The notes beneath the pieces were generated by a model. It was not told where the DNA came from. It saw nothing but the letters and a program-made list of their open reading frames with translations, and ran no database searches. From NCBI GenBank assembly GCA_947293975.1, contig CAMYPV010000007.1:1-33484 (forward strand): a DNA stretch of 33,484 nt, in the 5' to 3' direction. Below are positions 15,677 through 24,575 of the stretch, piece by piece. Position 1 is the stretch's first letter; every line of letters begins with the position of its first letter. The position numbers and the translations under genes were made by a program. The DNA comes from an uncultured Ezakiella sp. (lineage in GTDB: Bacteria > Bacillota > Clostridia > Tissierellales > Peptoniphilaceae).

Positions 15677-16107
15677 GCATTAATTCAATTAAAAAAGGCA
15701 TTGTAATTGACCATATACACGCTGGTCTTGGCGTAAAGATTTTTGATTATTTGGGACTTAGAGACGCAGATTATACGGTTGCTCTTATCATGAATGCTCA
15801 ATCAAAAAGAGTTGGTAAAAAAGATATAATCAAAATCGAAAATGTAATAGATCTTGACCTATCAGCTTTAGGATTTATTGATCCTGAAATTACTGTAAAT
15901 ATTATTGAAAATGAAAAGATTGTTGAAAAAATTAATTTGACATTACCTGAAAAGGTTGTGGATGTAATTCATTGTAAAAATCCAAGATGCATTACAAGCA
16001 TTGAGCGTGGAATTCGCCATGAGTTTAGACTAGTTGATAGAGAAAAGGGAATCTACGCATGTAATTATTGTGATCATCAAGTGGAGAAAGATAATGTCAA
16101 TAAATAA
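15670..16107 (+). CDS. pyrI: Aspartate carbamoyltransferase, regulatory subunit
   Basis: This allosteric chain binds nucleotides (CTP/ATP in characterised enzymes) and links catalytic trimers. The N-terminal nucleotide domain begins MLSINSIKKGIVIDHIHAG, with the expected Lys/His residues. The C-terminal zinc domain has four cysteines, Cys102, Cys107, Cys131 and Cys134 (HCKNPRC and CNYC), as in E. coli PyrI. At 145 residues it is complete. Its presence means flux is feedback controlled at the enzyme level as well as at the leader. It overlaps pyrB by 7 nt and pyrF by 14 nt. Confidence 0.96.
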   Translation: MLSINSIKKGIVIDHIHAGLGVKIFDYLGLRDADYTVALIMNAQSKRVGKKDIIKIENVIDLDLSALGFIDPEITVNIIENEKIVEKINLTLPEKVVDVIHCKNPRCITSIERGIRHEFRLVDREKGIYACNYCDHQVEKDNVNK

Positions 16108-16939
16108 ATTGTACAAAAGAGTTAATGAGGTTGGGCCAATTTGCGTTGGCCTTGACCCTAACTTAAATAATTTGCCAGAATTTGTAAAAAACCTAAGTGT
16201 AGAGGATAAAATTTTTGAATATAACAAGGCTATAATTGATGCCACATTTGATTTGGTTGCTGTTTATAAACCACAGGCAGCTTATTATGAAGGCGCTGGC
16301 CTTGATGGACTAAAGGCATATAAGAGAACTTTAGAATACTTAAGAAAAAAAGATGCGCTCATTATAAATGATGTAAAACGCTCAGATATATCTTCAACTG
16401 CAAGTCAATATGCAAAGGCATATTTCGATGGAGATTATGAGGGAGATTTTGTTACATTAAATCCATATATGGGTCTTGATAGTATAGAGCCTTATATGGA
16501 ATATGTTTTAAATAAGAACAAGGGATTGTTTGTAATTATTAAAACTTCAAATCCGGGAAGCGCAGACTTTGAAGAGCTTATTGTTGATGATGAGCCATTA
16601 TATATGAATATTGGCAAAAAAATTTGTGCCATGAGTGGAAACTCTGTAAACGAATGTGGCTATAAAAACATTGGTTTTGTAATTGGTGCGACAAATAAAA
16701 ATAAAGACGAGGGAAGAATTATTCGAGATACATTTAAAGATGTCTACTTTTTGATTCCTGGATACGGAGCTCAGGGCGGCGGCGCACACGATGCTCTTGA
16801 ACTATTGGTTGATGGAAATGGTGGTGTTGTAAACTCATCACGCGGTATAATTAGAGCGTTTGAGAAATCAGACAAATCATTTGATGAGGCGACAAGAGAC
16901 GCAGTATTAAATATGAGGAGAGATTTTAATGTCTTATAA
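16094..16939 (+). CDS. pyrF: Orotidine-5'-phosphate decarboxylase (long form)
   Basis: It converts OMP to UMP, the last step of the pathway. The N-terminal CVGLDPNLNNLP and the catalytic motif IINDVKRSDISSTASQYA (the D-x-K-x-x-D type) identify it; KRSDI replaces the common KRGDI. VTLNPYMGLDSIEPY and PGYGAQGGG are typical of the 280-300-residue clostridial/mycobacterial type. The frame is open to 16034, but GGAGAAAG (16083-16090) and homology fix ATG 16094 and 281 residues. The start lies inside the end of pyrI. Confidence 0.95.
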   Translation: MSINKLYKRVNEVGPICVGLDPNLNNLPEFVKNLSVEDKIFEYNKAIIDATFDLVAVYKPQAAYYEGAGLDGLKAYKRTLEYLRKKDALIINDVKRSDISSTASQYAKAYFDGDYEGDFVTLNPYMGLDSIEPYMEYVLNKNKGLFVIIKTSNPGSADFEELIVDDEPLYMNIGKKICAMSGNSVNECGYKNIGFVIGATNKNKDEGRIIRDTFKDVYFLIPGYGAQGGGAHDALELLVDGNGGVVNSSRGIIRAFEKSDKSFDEATRDAVLNMRRDFNVL

Positions 16940-17642
16940 ATTTGCTGAAATAAAAGAAATTAATACGCTTTCACCAGAGGTTTTTACACTTACATTTGAA
17001 GGAGATTTTAAAGGCGAACCGGGGCAATTTTATATGTTAAAGCTAAATGAATTTAACGATCCGTTGCTTGGCAGGCCGATTTCGATTTCAGATATTGATG
17101 GAAATAAAATTGTGTTTTTAATTCAGATTATGGGTAGAGGCACAAAATATTTATCAAAATATAGAGTTGGTGATCGTGTTGGGCTATTAGGACCATTGGG
17201 CACAGGCTTTAACTTGGCCGATGGCAAATGCGCACTCCTTGCTGGAACTGCTGGCATCGCTCCGCTTTTATATCTTGCAAAAAACATGAAACAAAAGCCG
17301 GATTTATTTGTTGGATTTAGATCTGGTGAATATTATACAGATGAGTTTAAAGACTATGTGGATGAAATAAATATTGCAACAGAAGATGGAAGTGTAGGAT
17401 ACAAAGGTTATGCTCTTGATTTACTTGATGCAAGTAAATATGATAAAATATATGTGTGTGGACCAATGCCAATGATAAGGGCAACTATTAATAAGTTTCC
17501 AAATGCAAATATAGAAGTCAGTTTAGAAGCAAGAATGGGTTGCGGCGTTGGCGCGTGCTTATCTTGTAATTGTAAAACAAAAGAAGGTCACATAAGAATT
17601 TGTAAAGAAGGTCCAGTAATTAATGGGAGGGATTTATGTTAG
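16929..17642 (+). CDS. pyrK: Dihydroorotate dehydrogenase B, electron-transfer subunit
   Basis: This FAD and [2Fe-2S] protein passes electrons from PyrD to NAD+. The flavin site is GRPISISDI (the R-P-x-S motif), the NAD-binding part has GTAGIAPLLYLA, and the CGPMPM motif is present. The C-terminal cluster CGVGACLSCNC...ICKEGPV provides four iron-sulfur cysteines. The length is 237 residues. ATG 16929 overlaps pyrF by 11 nt, with AGGAGAG upstream. It is paired directly with pyrD, as in other class 1B systems. Confidence 0.96.
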   Translation: MSYKFAEIKEINTLSPEVFTLTFEGDFKGEPGQFYMLKLNEFNDPLLGRPISISDIDGNKIVFLIQIMGRGTKYLSKYRVGDRVGLLGPLGTGFNLADGKCALLAGTAGIAPLLYLAKNMKQKPDLFVGFRSGEYYTDEFKDYVDEINIATEDGSVGYKGYALDLLDASKYDKIYVCGPMPMIRATINKFPNANIEVSLEARMGCGVGACLSCNCKTKEGHIRICKEGPVINGRDLC

Positions 17643-18532
17643 AAACAAAATTTTTGAATAAAACATTAAAAAATCCACTATTAGTTGCCAGCGGCACATT
17701 TGGATATGGCACAGAATTTACTCCTTACATGGACGTGACAAAACTCGGAGGACTTATTTCTAAGGGACTTACAATTAGAGAAAAGGCTGGAAATTCTGGA
17801 ATAAGAATTCACGAAACAGCTTCGGGGATTATGAATTCAATTGGACTTCAAAATCCAGGCATAGAACATTTTATTAAGCATGAGCTGCCAGAGATGCGAA
17901 AGCTAAATGATTATGTTGTTGCAAACCTCGGTGGAAATAGCATGCAAGATTATATTGACGGAGCTAGACTATTAAATGAAGTTGATGTTGATGCAATTGA
18001 ACTTAATATTTCCTGCCCAAATGTAAAAGAAGGTGGGATGGCTTTTGGTATAATTTGTAGCGACGCTGAAATGGTTGTTAGAGAGATTAGAAAAACAACT
18101 GACAAGCCTTTGATTGTAAAGTTATCGCCAAATGCTCACGAACTAACTCGAATGGCAAAAACATTAGAAGATGTTGGTGCAGACGCATTGAGTCTTGTAA
18201 ATACATTTAACGCAATAGCAATTGACGTTGAGCGTCAAAGACCTATATTTGATAATGTCACAGCAGGTTTATCAGGCCCAGCCATTAAACCGATTGCTCT
18301 TAGAATGGTAAGAGATGTTTGCAAGGCAGTAAGAATTCCAGTAATTGGAATTGGTGGAATTATGAATGCAAATGATGTGCTTGAATATATTATGGTGGGC
18401 GCAACACTTGTAGAGCTTGGAACAGTTAATCTTGTTAACCCAAGCGCTGCAGAGGAAATTATAGATGGATTAAACGATTATATGAATAGGCACAATTTAA
18501 AAAATCTTGATGAGATAAGGGGGATTATATAA
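17636..18532 (+). CDS. pyrD: Dihydroorotate dehydrogenase B, catalytic subunit
   Basis: This FMN barrel enzyme oxidises dihydroorotate to orotate, with NAD+ as final acceptor through PyrK, and suits an anaerobe because no quinone is needed. The class 1 active-site cysteine is Cys127 in NISCPNVKEGG (class 2 has Ser). NSIGLQNPG, LVNTFNAIAIDV and IGIGGI are further signatures. The 298-residue length is typical. The ATG overlaps the pyrK stop by 7 nt and the TAA overlaps the pyrE ATG by one base (TAATG). Confidence 0.97.
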   Translation: MLETKFLNKTLKNPLLVASGTFGYGTEFTPYMDVTKLGGLISKGLTIREKAGNSGIRIHETASGIMNSIGLQNPGIEHFIKHELPEMRKLNDYVVANLGGNSMQDYIDGARLLNEVDVDAIELNISCPNVKEGGMAFGIICSDAEMVVREIRKTTDKPLIVKLSPNAHELTRMAKTLEDVGADALSLVNTFNAIAIDVERQRPIFDNVTAGLSGPAIKPIALRMVRDVCKAVRIPVIGIGGIMNANDVLEYIMVGATLVELGTVNLVNPSAAEEIIDGLNDYMNRHNLKNLDEIRGII

Positions 18533-19101
18533 TGGATATTAAAGAATTGATGATTAAAAGACACGCACTTCTAGAAGGACATTTTTGTCTTTCAAGCGGC
18601 AAACACTCAGATCAATACTTTCAATGCGCAAAGGCAACTGAATATGCATCTGATGCTGAGATGATTGCGAAGGAAATCGCAAAGAAATTAGAAGCATCTG
18701 ATGTTAAGGTTGATGTTGTTGTTGGACCTGCAATGGGTGGAATTATTATTGGATACGAACTTGCTCGTCAACTTAAAGTAAGAAGCATTTTCACAGAGAG
18801 AGTTGAGGGCAATATGACATTTAGACGTGGATTTACAGTTGAAAAAGGTGAAAAAGTTTTAATTTGCGAAGACGTTGTTACAACTGGTAAAAGCTCTATG
18901 GAAACAGCAAAAGCAATTGAAGAAAAGGGCGGCATTGTTGTAGGAATTGGAGCAATCGTTGACAGAACAATTGATAAAGTTGAGCTTCCAATTTATGCTG
19001 CAATTCATGAAGAAGCAAAACTTTTTGAGCCTGATAATTGTCCTTTGTGTCAAAAAGATATTCCAATTGAAAAACCAGGCAGCAGATTTTTAAAGAAATG
19101 A
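18532..19101 (+). CDS. pyrE: Orotate phosphoribosyltransferase
   Basis: It makes OMP from orotate and PRPP. The PRPP motif is LICEDVVTTGKSS (acidic pair Glu113-Asp114), preceded by GPAMGGIIIGYELA and FRRGF. It is the 189-residue clostridial/thermophile-type OPRT with a C-terminal cysteine pair (NCPLC) in a conserved tail. It completes the pyrBIFKDE set; pyrC and carAB are not in the window and must be elsewhere. It overlaps the next gene by 4 nt (ATGA). Confidence 0.96.
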   Translation: MDIKELMIKRHALLEGHFCLSSGKHSDQYFQCAKATEYASDAEMIAKEIAKKLEASDVKVDVVVGPAMGGIIIGYELARQLKVRSIFTERVEGNMTFRRGFTVEKGEKVLICEDVVTTGKSSMETAKAIEEKGGIVVGIGAIVDRTIDKVELPIYAAIHEEAKLFEPDNCPLCQKDIPIEKPGSRFLKK

Positions 19102-20216
19102 TTGGAATTGACATTGTAAGAATTTCACGCATTAGAAATCTTATAAATAGAAGAGGTATTTTATTTGCACAGAAGATGATTGGCTCGAATGCCAATAGTG
19201 CAGAAACGCTTGCTGGGCATTTTGCTGCAAAAGAAGCTTATTCAAAAGCTGTTGGCAAAGGTTTAACAAAAGAGTTCATTCAAAAATCATTTGTTGATTA
19301 TAGTAAAAACGGCAGACCATTTTTAAATTATAATGGCAAAAGATTTCTTGTAAGTATATCTCATGATGGAGATTATGCAATTGCGAGCGTAAATATAAAA
19401 GATATGATTGCAGATGAATTTCATTTGAATATGTTAAATCACAGACCGCAAGAGTCCAACAAGTCAACTTTTGGAAGACTTGCGATTATTGCGGGCTGTA
19501 ATAATATGCCGGGATCGGCAACACTTGCAACGAATTCTGCATTTAGAGTTGGAGCGGGTTATGTTTATCTGTACAGCTCTAATGATATGCTTGATGTGTT
19601 GCAAATAAAAAATACAGAAGCGATAATAAAAGATATAGATTCATTTTCAGAAATAATGCCTGATGCAATTGCAATCGGGCCTGGAATTGGATTTAATCTT
19701 GATGATAAAATTGTTGAAATTTTTAAATTTATTGAGAAAAATCAAATTCCAACGATAATTGATGCAGACGGTTTTTATTATTTAAAAAAACATAATTTAA
19801 ACACTAGATTAGTTGTGACACCTCACCCCAAGGAAGCGTCTCGATTACTAGACGTGAGTTTAAATGATGTTATGAATAATCGCGAGGAAGCAGCGCGAGA
19901 AATATCTAAAAAATATAATGCTATTTGTTTGTTAAAAGGGTATAAAAGCTTGATTGCTGACCAAAATAATAATATAATAGTAAATACAACAGGATCAAAC
20001 GCATTGGCTACAGCAGGAACTGGAGATGTTCTTACTGGAATTATAGGCGGATTTTTGGCACAAGGTATGGATATAAAGACGTCGGCAAGTGCCGGAGCTT
20101 ATTTTCATGGGCTTGCTGCTGATATTTTTTCAAATAAATATTCCAAGCGATCTATGAAGTCAGGCGATTTAATTGATATGTTGAAATTTGTTTTTAGGGG
20201 TGAAGACGATGCTTAA
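19098..20216 (+). CDS. Fusion of holo-[acyl-carrier-protein] synthase and ADP-dependent NAD(P)H-hydrate dehydratase
   Basis: The 372 residues contain two enzymes in one open frame. Residues 1-100 are AcpS, the 4'-phosphopantetheinyl transferase for ACP: GIDIVRI (Asp5), HFAAKEAYSKA (Glu46, metal ligand) and VSISHDGDYAIASV. The segment between residues 25 and 40 is shorter than in normal AcpS. Residues about 122-372 are the YjeF C-terminal/NnrD domain that dehydrates damaged NADHX: GRLAIIAGCNNMPGSATLA, DADGF, TPHPKEASRLL, AGTGDVLTG. The NAD(P)HX epimerase domain (NnrE), often fused in front of NnrD, is absent. It overlaps pyrE by 4 nt and the next gene by 8 nt. In related genomes acpS and nnrD are neighbours; fusion is unusual. 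Confidence 0.9.
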   Translation: MIGIDIVRISRIRNLINRRGILFAQKMIGSNANSAETLAGHFAAKEAYSKAVGKGLTKEFIQKSFVDYSKNGRPFLNYNGKRFLVSISHDGDYAIASVNIKDMIADEFHLNMLNHRPQESNKSTFGRLAIIAGCNNMPGSATLATNSAFRVGAGYVYLYSSNDMLDVLQIKNTEAIIKDIDSFSEIMPDAIAIGPGIGFNLDDKIVEIFKFIEKNQIPTIIDADGFYYLKKHNLNTRLVVTPHPKEASRLLDVSLNDVMNNREEAAREISKKYNAICLLKGYKSLIADQNNNIIVNTTGSNALATAGTGDVLTGIIGGFLAQGMDIKTSASAGAYFHGLAADIFSNKYSKRSMKSGDLIDMLKFVFRGEDDA

Positions 20217-20874
20217 ATATAGAAAATATATTACTGCAGCTACACTTAGCATAGGCCTTTATATATTGTATTCAATCGTGTTTAAAAAACCGATTGATCC
20301 ACTTATAGGAGGTTCTATTGCTGGTGTAGTTATTTTTATTTTATCGACAAGAGATTTGAAAAAAATTAAAAAAGAATTTTTGACTATGCGTTATCAAGTT
20401 GCAGAGTATGCATCTGATAAAGATGTAGATAAATTCATAAAAGCACATACTAAGTTTATTGAAGAGGCCTCTGATGAGAGCGTGAAGTCAATGGCAAGGT
20501 TAAATCTTGCGGCGGCATATGCTGATAAAAATGATTTTGAAAATTCAAAAAAAGTTTTAAACGAAATAGCTTTGGATGATTTTGGTAAAAAAAATTATGT
20601 AAATGCAGCCTTAAATAAAATTTTGATTTTTTATAGAATTAATGATTTTGAGTCAGGCGATATATTATTTGATAGCATCAATGAAAAAGCGGAGAAAAAT
20701 AAAAAAGATCCATTATTTATTATCACTGATGCAATTAGAAATTATCGTGGAAAAGAAGATGGGCTTAGAATTTTGAGTGAATTAAATATGAGAGATGGCA
20801 TTGAACCGTACAGAAATTTGATTCAAGTAGCAAAACTTATTGTTAAGAAGGGGGAAGTATGTGCGGATTTGTAG
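20209..20874 (+). CDS. Membrane-anchored TPR-like protein of unknown function
   Basis: I do not recognise a named family. The 221 residues start with two hydrophobic helices (about residues 7-24 and 30-47). They are followed by a soluble helical region, 55-220, with TPR-like pairs such as ARLNLAAAYADKNDFENSKKVLNEI and a following unit ending in GDILFDSI. Short loops suggest a helical hairpin with the C-terminal domain in the cytoplasm. ATG 20209 has AGGGGTGAAG upstream and lies within the end of the acpS::nnrD gene. It overlaps asnB by 16 nt. It may be a scaffold, but nothing in the sequence shows a partner. Confidence 0.75.
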   Translation: MLKYRKYITAATLSIGLYILYSIVFKKPIDPLIGGSIAGVVIFILSTRDLKKIKKEFLTMRYQVAEYASDKDVDKFIKAHTKFIEEASDESVKSMARLNLAAAYADKNDFENSKKVLNEIALDDFGKKNYVNAALNKILIFYRINDFESGDILFDSINEKAEKNKKDPLFIITDAIRNYRGKEDGLRILSELNMRDGIEPYRNLIQVAKLIVKKGEVCADL

Positions 20875-22682
20875 GAATTATTAACAATGAAAATTTAATT
20901 GATATTGAAAATATGGCAAAAAAAATTATACACAGAGGTCCTGATGCCGTTAAATTTGATGTAGGAAATAATTATGCTCTGGGATTTTGCAGACTTTCAA
21001 TAATAGATTTGAAAGAACGAAGCAATCAACCAATGATTGACGAGAAAAATAATATTAGACTTGTTTTTAATGGGGAGATTTATAATTATAAGAGCTTAAA
21101 AGAAGAGCTCATTGCAAAAGGTTATGATTTTGATACTACATCAGACACAGAGGTTGTACTAAGAGCTTATACTGAGTGGGGAGAGGATTTTGTCAATCAT
21201 TTACGTGGAATGTTTGCTATTGCAATAATTCATAATGATAAATTAATTCTTGCAAGAGATCACTTCGGTATTAAACCTTTGTATTATACGTATGCAGATG
21301 ATGGGGCGTTTTTGTTTGGCTCGGAACTAAAAGGCATTTGTGGATATAAAAATTTTAGCAGAGAAGTTAATGGTGATGAATTATTTTCATATCTAGAGTT
21401 ACAACATATGGCTGGAGTTAATACAATGCTAAAAGGTGTTAAGAGACTTCAAAATGGTGAAATTGCTGTAATTGATGATATAAATGGTGACAAAAAACTT
21501 CGAATTAAAAAGTATTTTGAATTTAGTTTAACTGATGAAATAAATGATTTAGACGAAGCAATTGAATTGATAAAATCCGCAGTAAAAAAATCTGTAGAAT
21601 TACACAAAAATGCAGATGTTCCTGTTGGTACATTTTTATCGGGTGGGATAGACTCATCATATATAACGGCGCTTACGATGCCAGAATATACATTTAGCGT
21701 TGGCTTTAATACAGGTGATAATAAATTTGACGAAAGTATTTATGCTCGTGATTTGTCAAATATACTTGGTATAAAAAATCGCACAGAAATTATTGACCCG
21801 ACGGATGTTTTGGAAAATCTTGACGATATTATTTATTATCTTGACGAGCCACAGGCCAATTTATCCAGCATACCACTTTTCTTTTTGTCGAAGCTTGCAA
21901 GAGAAAATGTAAAAGTTGTGTTGTCAGGTGAAGGGGCTGATGAGATTTTTGGTGGATATGATGGTTACAGAACAAATGAAGAGCTTAATAAATATATGAA
22001 ATTGCCAAAATTTATTAGAAAGACGGCAGCTGCTGTCGGTAGTTTGATTCCAAATCCAAAAATTAGGCACAAATTAAATAAGGGTGCAATGGATATTGAT
22101 GAGATATTTATAGGCGAGGCAAATATTGCAGATCGCTCACAGGTTATGGACATAATAGAAAATAAATATAAAAATGGATATCAAGCATTTGAAGAAACTA
22201 AAAAATATTTTAAAGGCTCAAGCATTATAAAATCTAAACAATTGGTTGATCTTAATGTTTTTATGCAAAAAGATATTTTGTTAAAGGGAGATAGAATGAG
22301 TATGGCTCAAAGCCTCGAAGTAAGAGTTCCATTTTTAGATTTGGAAGTTTATGGAGTTGGAAGCAAAATTTCTGATGATTTAAAGATTAAAAACAATTTG
22401 ACAAAATACGCACTTAGAATGGCTGCGAAAGAAAATCTGCCAGAAGAATGGTATAACAGACCTAAAAAGGGTTTCCCAGTACCTTTTAGATACTGGTTAA
22501 AGCAAGATGACTTTTACAACAAATTTAAAAACGTATTATCAAGTTCCGAAACGGAAGAATTCTTTAAAAGAGATGAGCTTATGAAAATGCTTGATGACCA
22601 TAAAAATGGAGTGGCATTAAATCATAGAAGATTATATTCAGTTTATGTATTTATGAAATGGTATGAAAGGATGGTATTATGA
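20859..22682 (+). CDS. asnB: Asparagine synthase (glutamine-hydrolysing)
   Basis: It makes asparagine from aspartate, ATP and glutamine. The Ntn glutaminase domain starts with the nucleophile Cys2 (MCGFVGI) and has RLSIIDL, NGEIYNY and the SDTEV loop. The synthetase domain has the PP-loop SGGIDSS (from residue 261) and LSGEGADEIFGGY. At 607 residues it is the AsnB/AsnO size. It competes with PyrB for aspartate and shares its operon. A relative acting on another acceptor (as in antibiotic or surface-polymer pathways) cannot be excluded from sequence alone. It overlaps pepF by 4 nt. Confidence 0.92.
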   Translation: MCGFVGIINNENLIDIENMAKKIIHRGPDAVKFDVGNNYALGFCRLSIIDLKERSNQPMIDEKNNIRLVFNGEIYNYKSLKEELIAKGYDFDTTSDTEVVLRAYTEWGEDFVNHLRGMFAIAIIHNDKLILARDHFGIKPLYYTYADDGAFLFGSELKGICGYKNFSREVNGDELFSYLELQHMAGVNTMLKGVKRLQNGEIAVIDDINGDKKLRIKKYFEFSLTDEINDLDEAIELIKSAVKKSVELHKNADVPVGTFLSGGIDSSYITALTMPEYTFSVGFNTGDNKFDESIYARDLSNILGIKNRTEIIDPTDVLENLDDIIYYLDEPQANLSSIPLFFLSKLARENVKVVLSGEGADEIFGGYDGYRTNEELNKYMKLPKFIRKTAAAVGSLIPNPKIRHKLNKGAMDIDEIFIGEANIADRSQVMDIIENKYKNGYQAFEETKKYFKGSSIIKSKQLVDLNVFMQKDILLKGDRMSMAQSLEVRVPFLDLEVYGVGSKISDDLKIKNNLTKYALRMAAKENLPEEWYNRPKKGFPVPFRYWLKQDDFYNKFKNVLSSSETEEFFKRDELMKMLDDHKNGVALNHRRLYSVYVFMKWYERMVL

Positions 22683-24442
22683 AAAGAAAAGATGTAAAAA
22701 AAGAACTCACTTGGGATTTAAGTGATTTGGCAAAAACAAAACAAGAGTTTGATGAAAAAAACAATTCAGCAATTGAATTATCAAAACAAATCAATAGCCT
22801 AAAAGGTTCGATAAAAAGTGTTGATGATATAAATAAGGTAACTGGTCTTTTGAATAAAATGTATGAGCTTTTAGATCATACAAATCATTATGCTGATTTG
22901 ACATATTGTGTTGATGCTTCAGATGAAGATGCTTTTAATCTTTTGACAGAAATGAATAAGGTTAACAAAGAAGTAAGAGAAAATACAATTTTCTTAGAAG
23001 ATGAACTTATGAGTTTAAGTGAGTCATTATTGACAGAAGCAATGAATCAATCGCAAGATGCATTTGTATATTTGAGAAGTTTAATAAAGAAAAAATCAAG
23101 AAAATTGCCATTTGAAGTTGAGAATGCTCTTTCAAAATTCTCTGACACTTGGGCTGCTCCTTATGAAATTTCAGAAATAACCAAAAACAATGACATAAGA
23201 TTTCCTGATTTTACAGTAAATGGCAAGAAATATCCGATGACATTTGGATTTTTCGAAGAAAGATATGAAGCAAATTCAGACACAGATTTAAGAAGAAAAG
23301 CTCATAGAGTTTTTTATGATGAAATGAAAAAATATCAGTCAACACTCGCTGCGGTTTATAATTCACAGTTAAAAATGGAGAAATCATTTAGTGAAGTTAA
23401 AGGGTATGATTCTGTATTTGATTATTTGCTAGACATGCAAGATATTTCTCGTGAAAGTTATGAACATCATATTGATACAATAAAAAATGAATTACCAAAA
23501 GTAATGAGAAAATATGCACAAAAAATAAAGCAAAAATATAAATTAGACAAATTAACTTACGCAGATTTAAAGGCACCATTAATGCCAGAGTTTGAAAAAC
23601 ATATTACCATTGAGGCAAGTAAAGATTATTTAAAAGAAGGCTTAAAAATTTTGGGTGATGATTATGTCCGTGACACATTAAAATATATTGACAACAGATG
23701 GATTGACTTTGCAGAAAACGAAGGCAAGACAACAGGAGCATTTTGTGCAACTGTACACAATGTGCATTCGTACGTTTTAATTAGCTGGACAGGGAAGATG
23801 GAGGATGTATTTGTACTTGCACACGAACTTGGTCACGCTGGTCATGGCAGATATACAATGCGAAACAACAGCTGTTTAAATACAGAATCATCCATGTATG
23901 TATCAGAGTGTCCTTCTACTATGAACGAGATGATTATGAGTAATTATTTGATTAAAAATGCTAGTGATGACATGACAAAAAATTGGGTTTATACTCAAAT
24001 GATTGAAAGAACATATTATCATAACTTTGTAACTCATGGAATTGAAGCAGTATTTCAAAGAGAAGTACTAAGATTAATTGATAAAGGTGAATCTGTTAAT
24101 GATCAAATTTTAAACAAACTGTTTAGAAATGTTCTTGAAGAATTCTGGGGTGATGATGTTGAAATAATTGAAGGCGCAGAGTTAACATGGACAAGACAAC
24201 CTCATTATTATATGGGATTATATCCATTCACATACCAAGCAGGATTATCAATTGCAACAAATGTATTTAAACATCTAATGGATGGAGATGAACGCATATT
24301 AACACCATACAAAGAGGTTCTTGCTAGCGGTGGTCATTATCTACCAAAAGAATGGGCTGCAAGATTAGGCGTAGATATTGAGGGAGATTTTATAAAAAAT
24401 ACAATAGACTTTATTGGAGAAATTGTTGATAAAATAAATTAG
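22679..24442 (+). CDS. pepF: Oligoendopeptidase F family (M3) metallopeptidase
   Basis: This cytoplasmic zinc peptidase cleaves oligopeptides. The zinc motif is HELGH (His382-Glu383-His386) within VLAHELGHAGHG, followed by the third ligand region STMNEMIMSNYL. The N-terminus TWDLSDLAKT and the C-terminal YQAGLSIATN are typical of PepF. 587 residues, no signal peptide. ATG overlaps the asnB stop (ATGA). It is the last gene of the overlapping run; only a weak all-AT hairpin follows, so the true transcript end is unclear and read-through into fhs is possible. Confidence 0.94.
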   Translation: MKRKDVKKELTWDLSDLAKTKQEFDEKNNSAIELSKQINSLKGSIKSVDDINKVTGLLNKMYELLDHTNHYADLTYCVDASDEDAFNLLTEMNKVNKEVRENTIFLEDELMSLSESLLTEAMNQSQDAFVYLRSLIKKKSRKLPFEVENALSKFSDTWAAPYEISEITKNNDIRFPDFTVNGKKYPMTFGFFEERYEANSDTDLRRKAHRVFYDEMKKYQSTLAAVYNSQLKMEKSFSEVKGYDSVFDYLLDMQDISRESYEHHIDTIKNELPKVMRKYAQKIKQKYKLDKLTYADLKAPLMPEFEKHITIEASKDYLKEGLKILGDDYVRDTLKYIDNRWIDFAENEGKTTGAFCATVHNVHSYVLISWTGKMEDVFVLAHELGHAGHGRYTMRNNSCLNTESSMYVSECPSTMNEMIMSNYLIKNASDDMTKNWVYTQMIERTYYHNFVTHGIEAVFQREVLRLIDKGESVNDQILNKLFRNVLEEFWGDDVEIIEGAELTWTRQPHYYMGLYPFTYQAGLSIATNVFKHLMDGDERILTPYKEVLASGGHYLPKEWAARLGVDIEGDFIKNTIDFIGEIVDKIN

Positions 24443-24445
24443 CAC

Positions 24446-24474
24446 TTGAATTAATTAAAGAACTGTGATAATAT
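24446..24474 (+). promoter_or_regulatory. Probable fhs promoter
   Basis: TTGAAT (24446-24451), 17 nt, TAATAT (24469-24474). It begins 4 nt after the pepF stop and would give a leader of about 95 nt. Confidence 0.55.
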
Positions 24475-24575
24475 TATATTGGTAATAATATTTAGTTTTA
24501 TCTGTTTAAAGTGTGCGTGAAACGGGTAAAAAGATGTTGAATAATATTATATTATTTATTATAAGGAGGTTAATT

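Noticed and set aside
24463..24492. Terminator after pepF
   Set aside because: The inverted repeat AATATTA/TAATATT is purely A+T with no following T-run; it is too weak to call.
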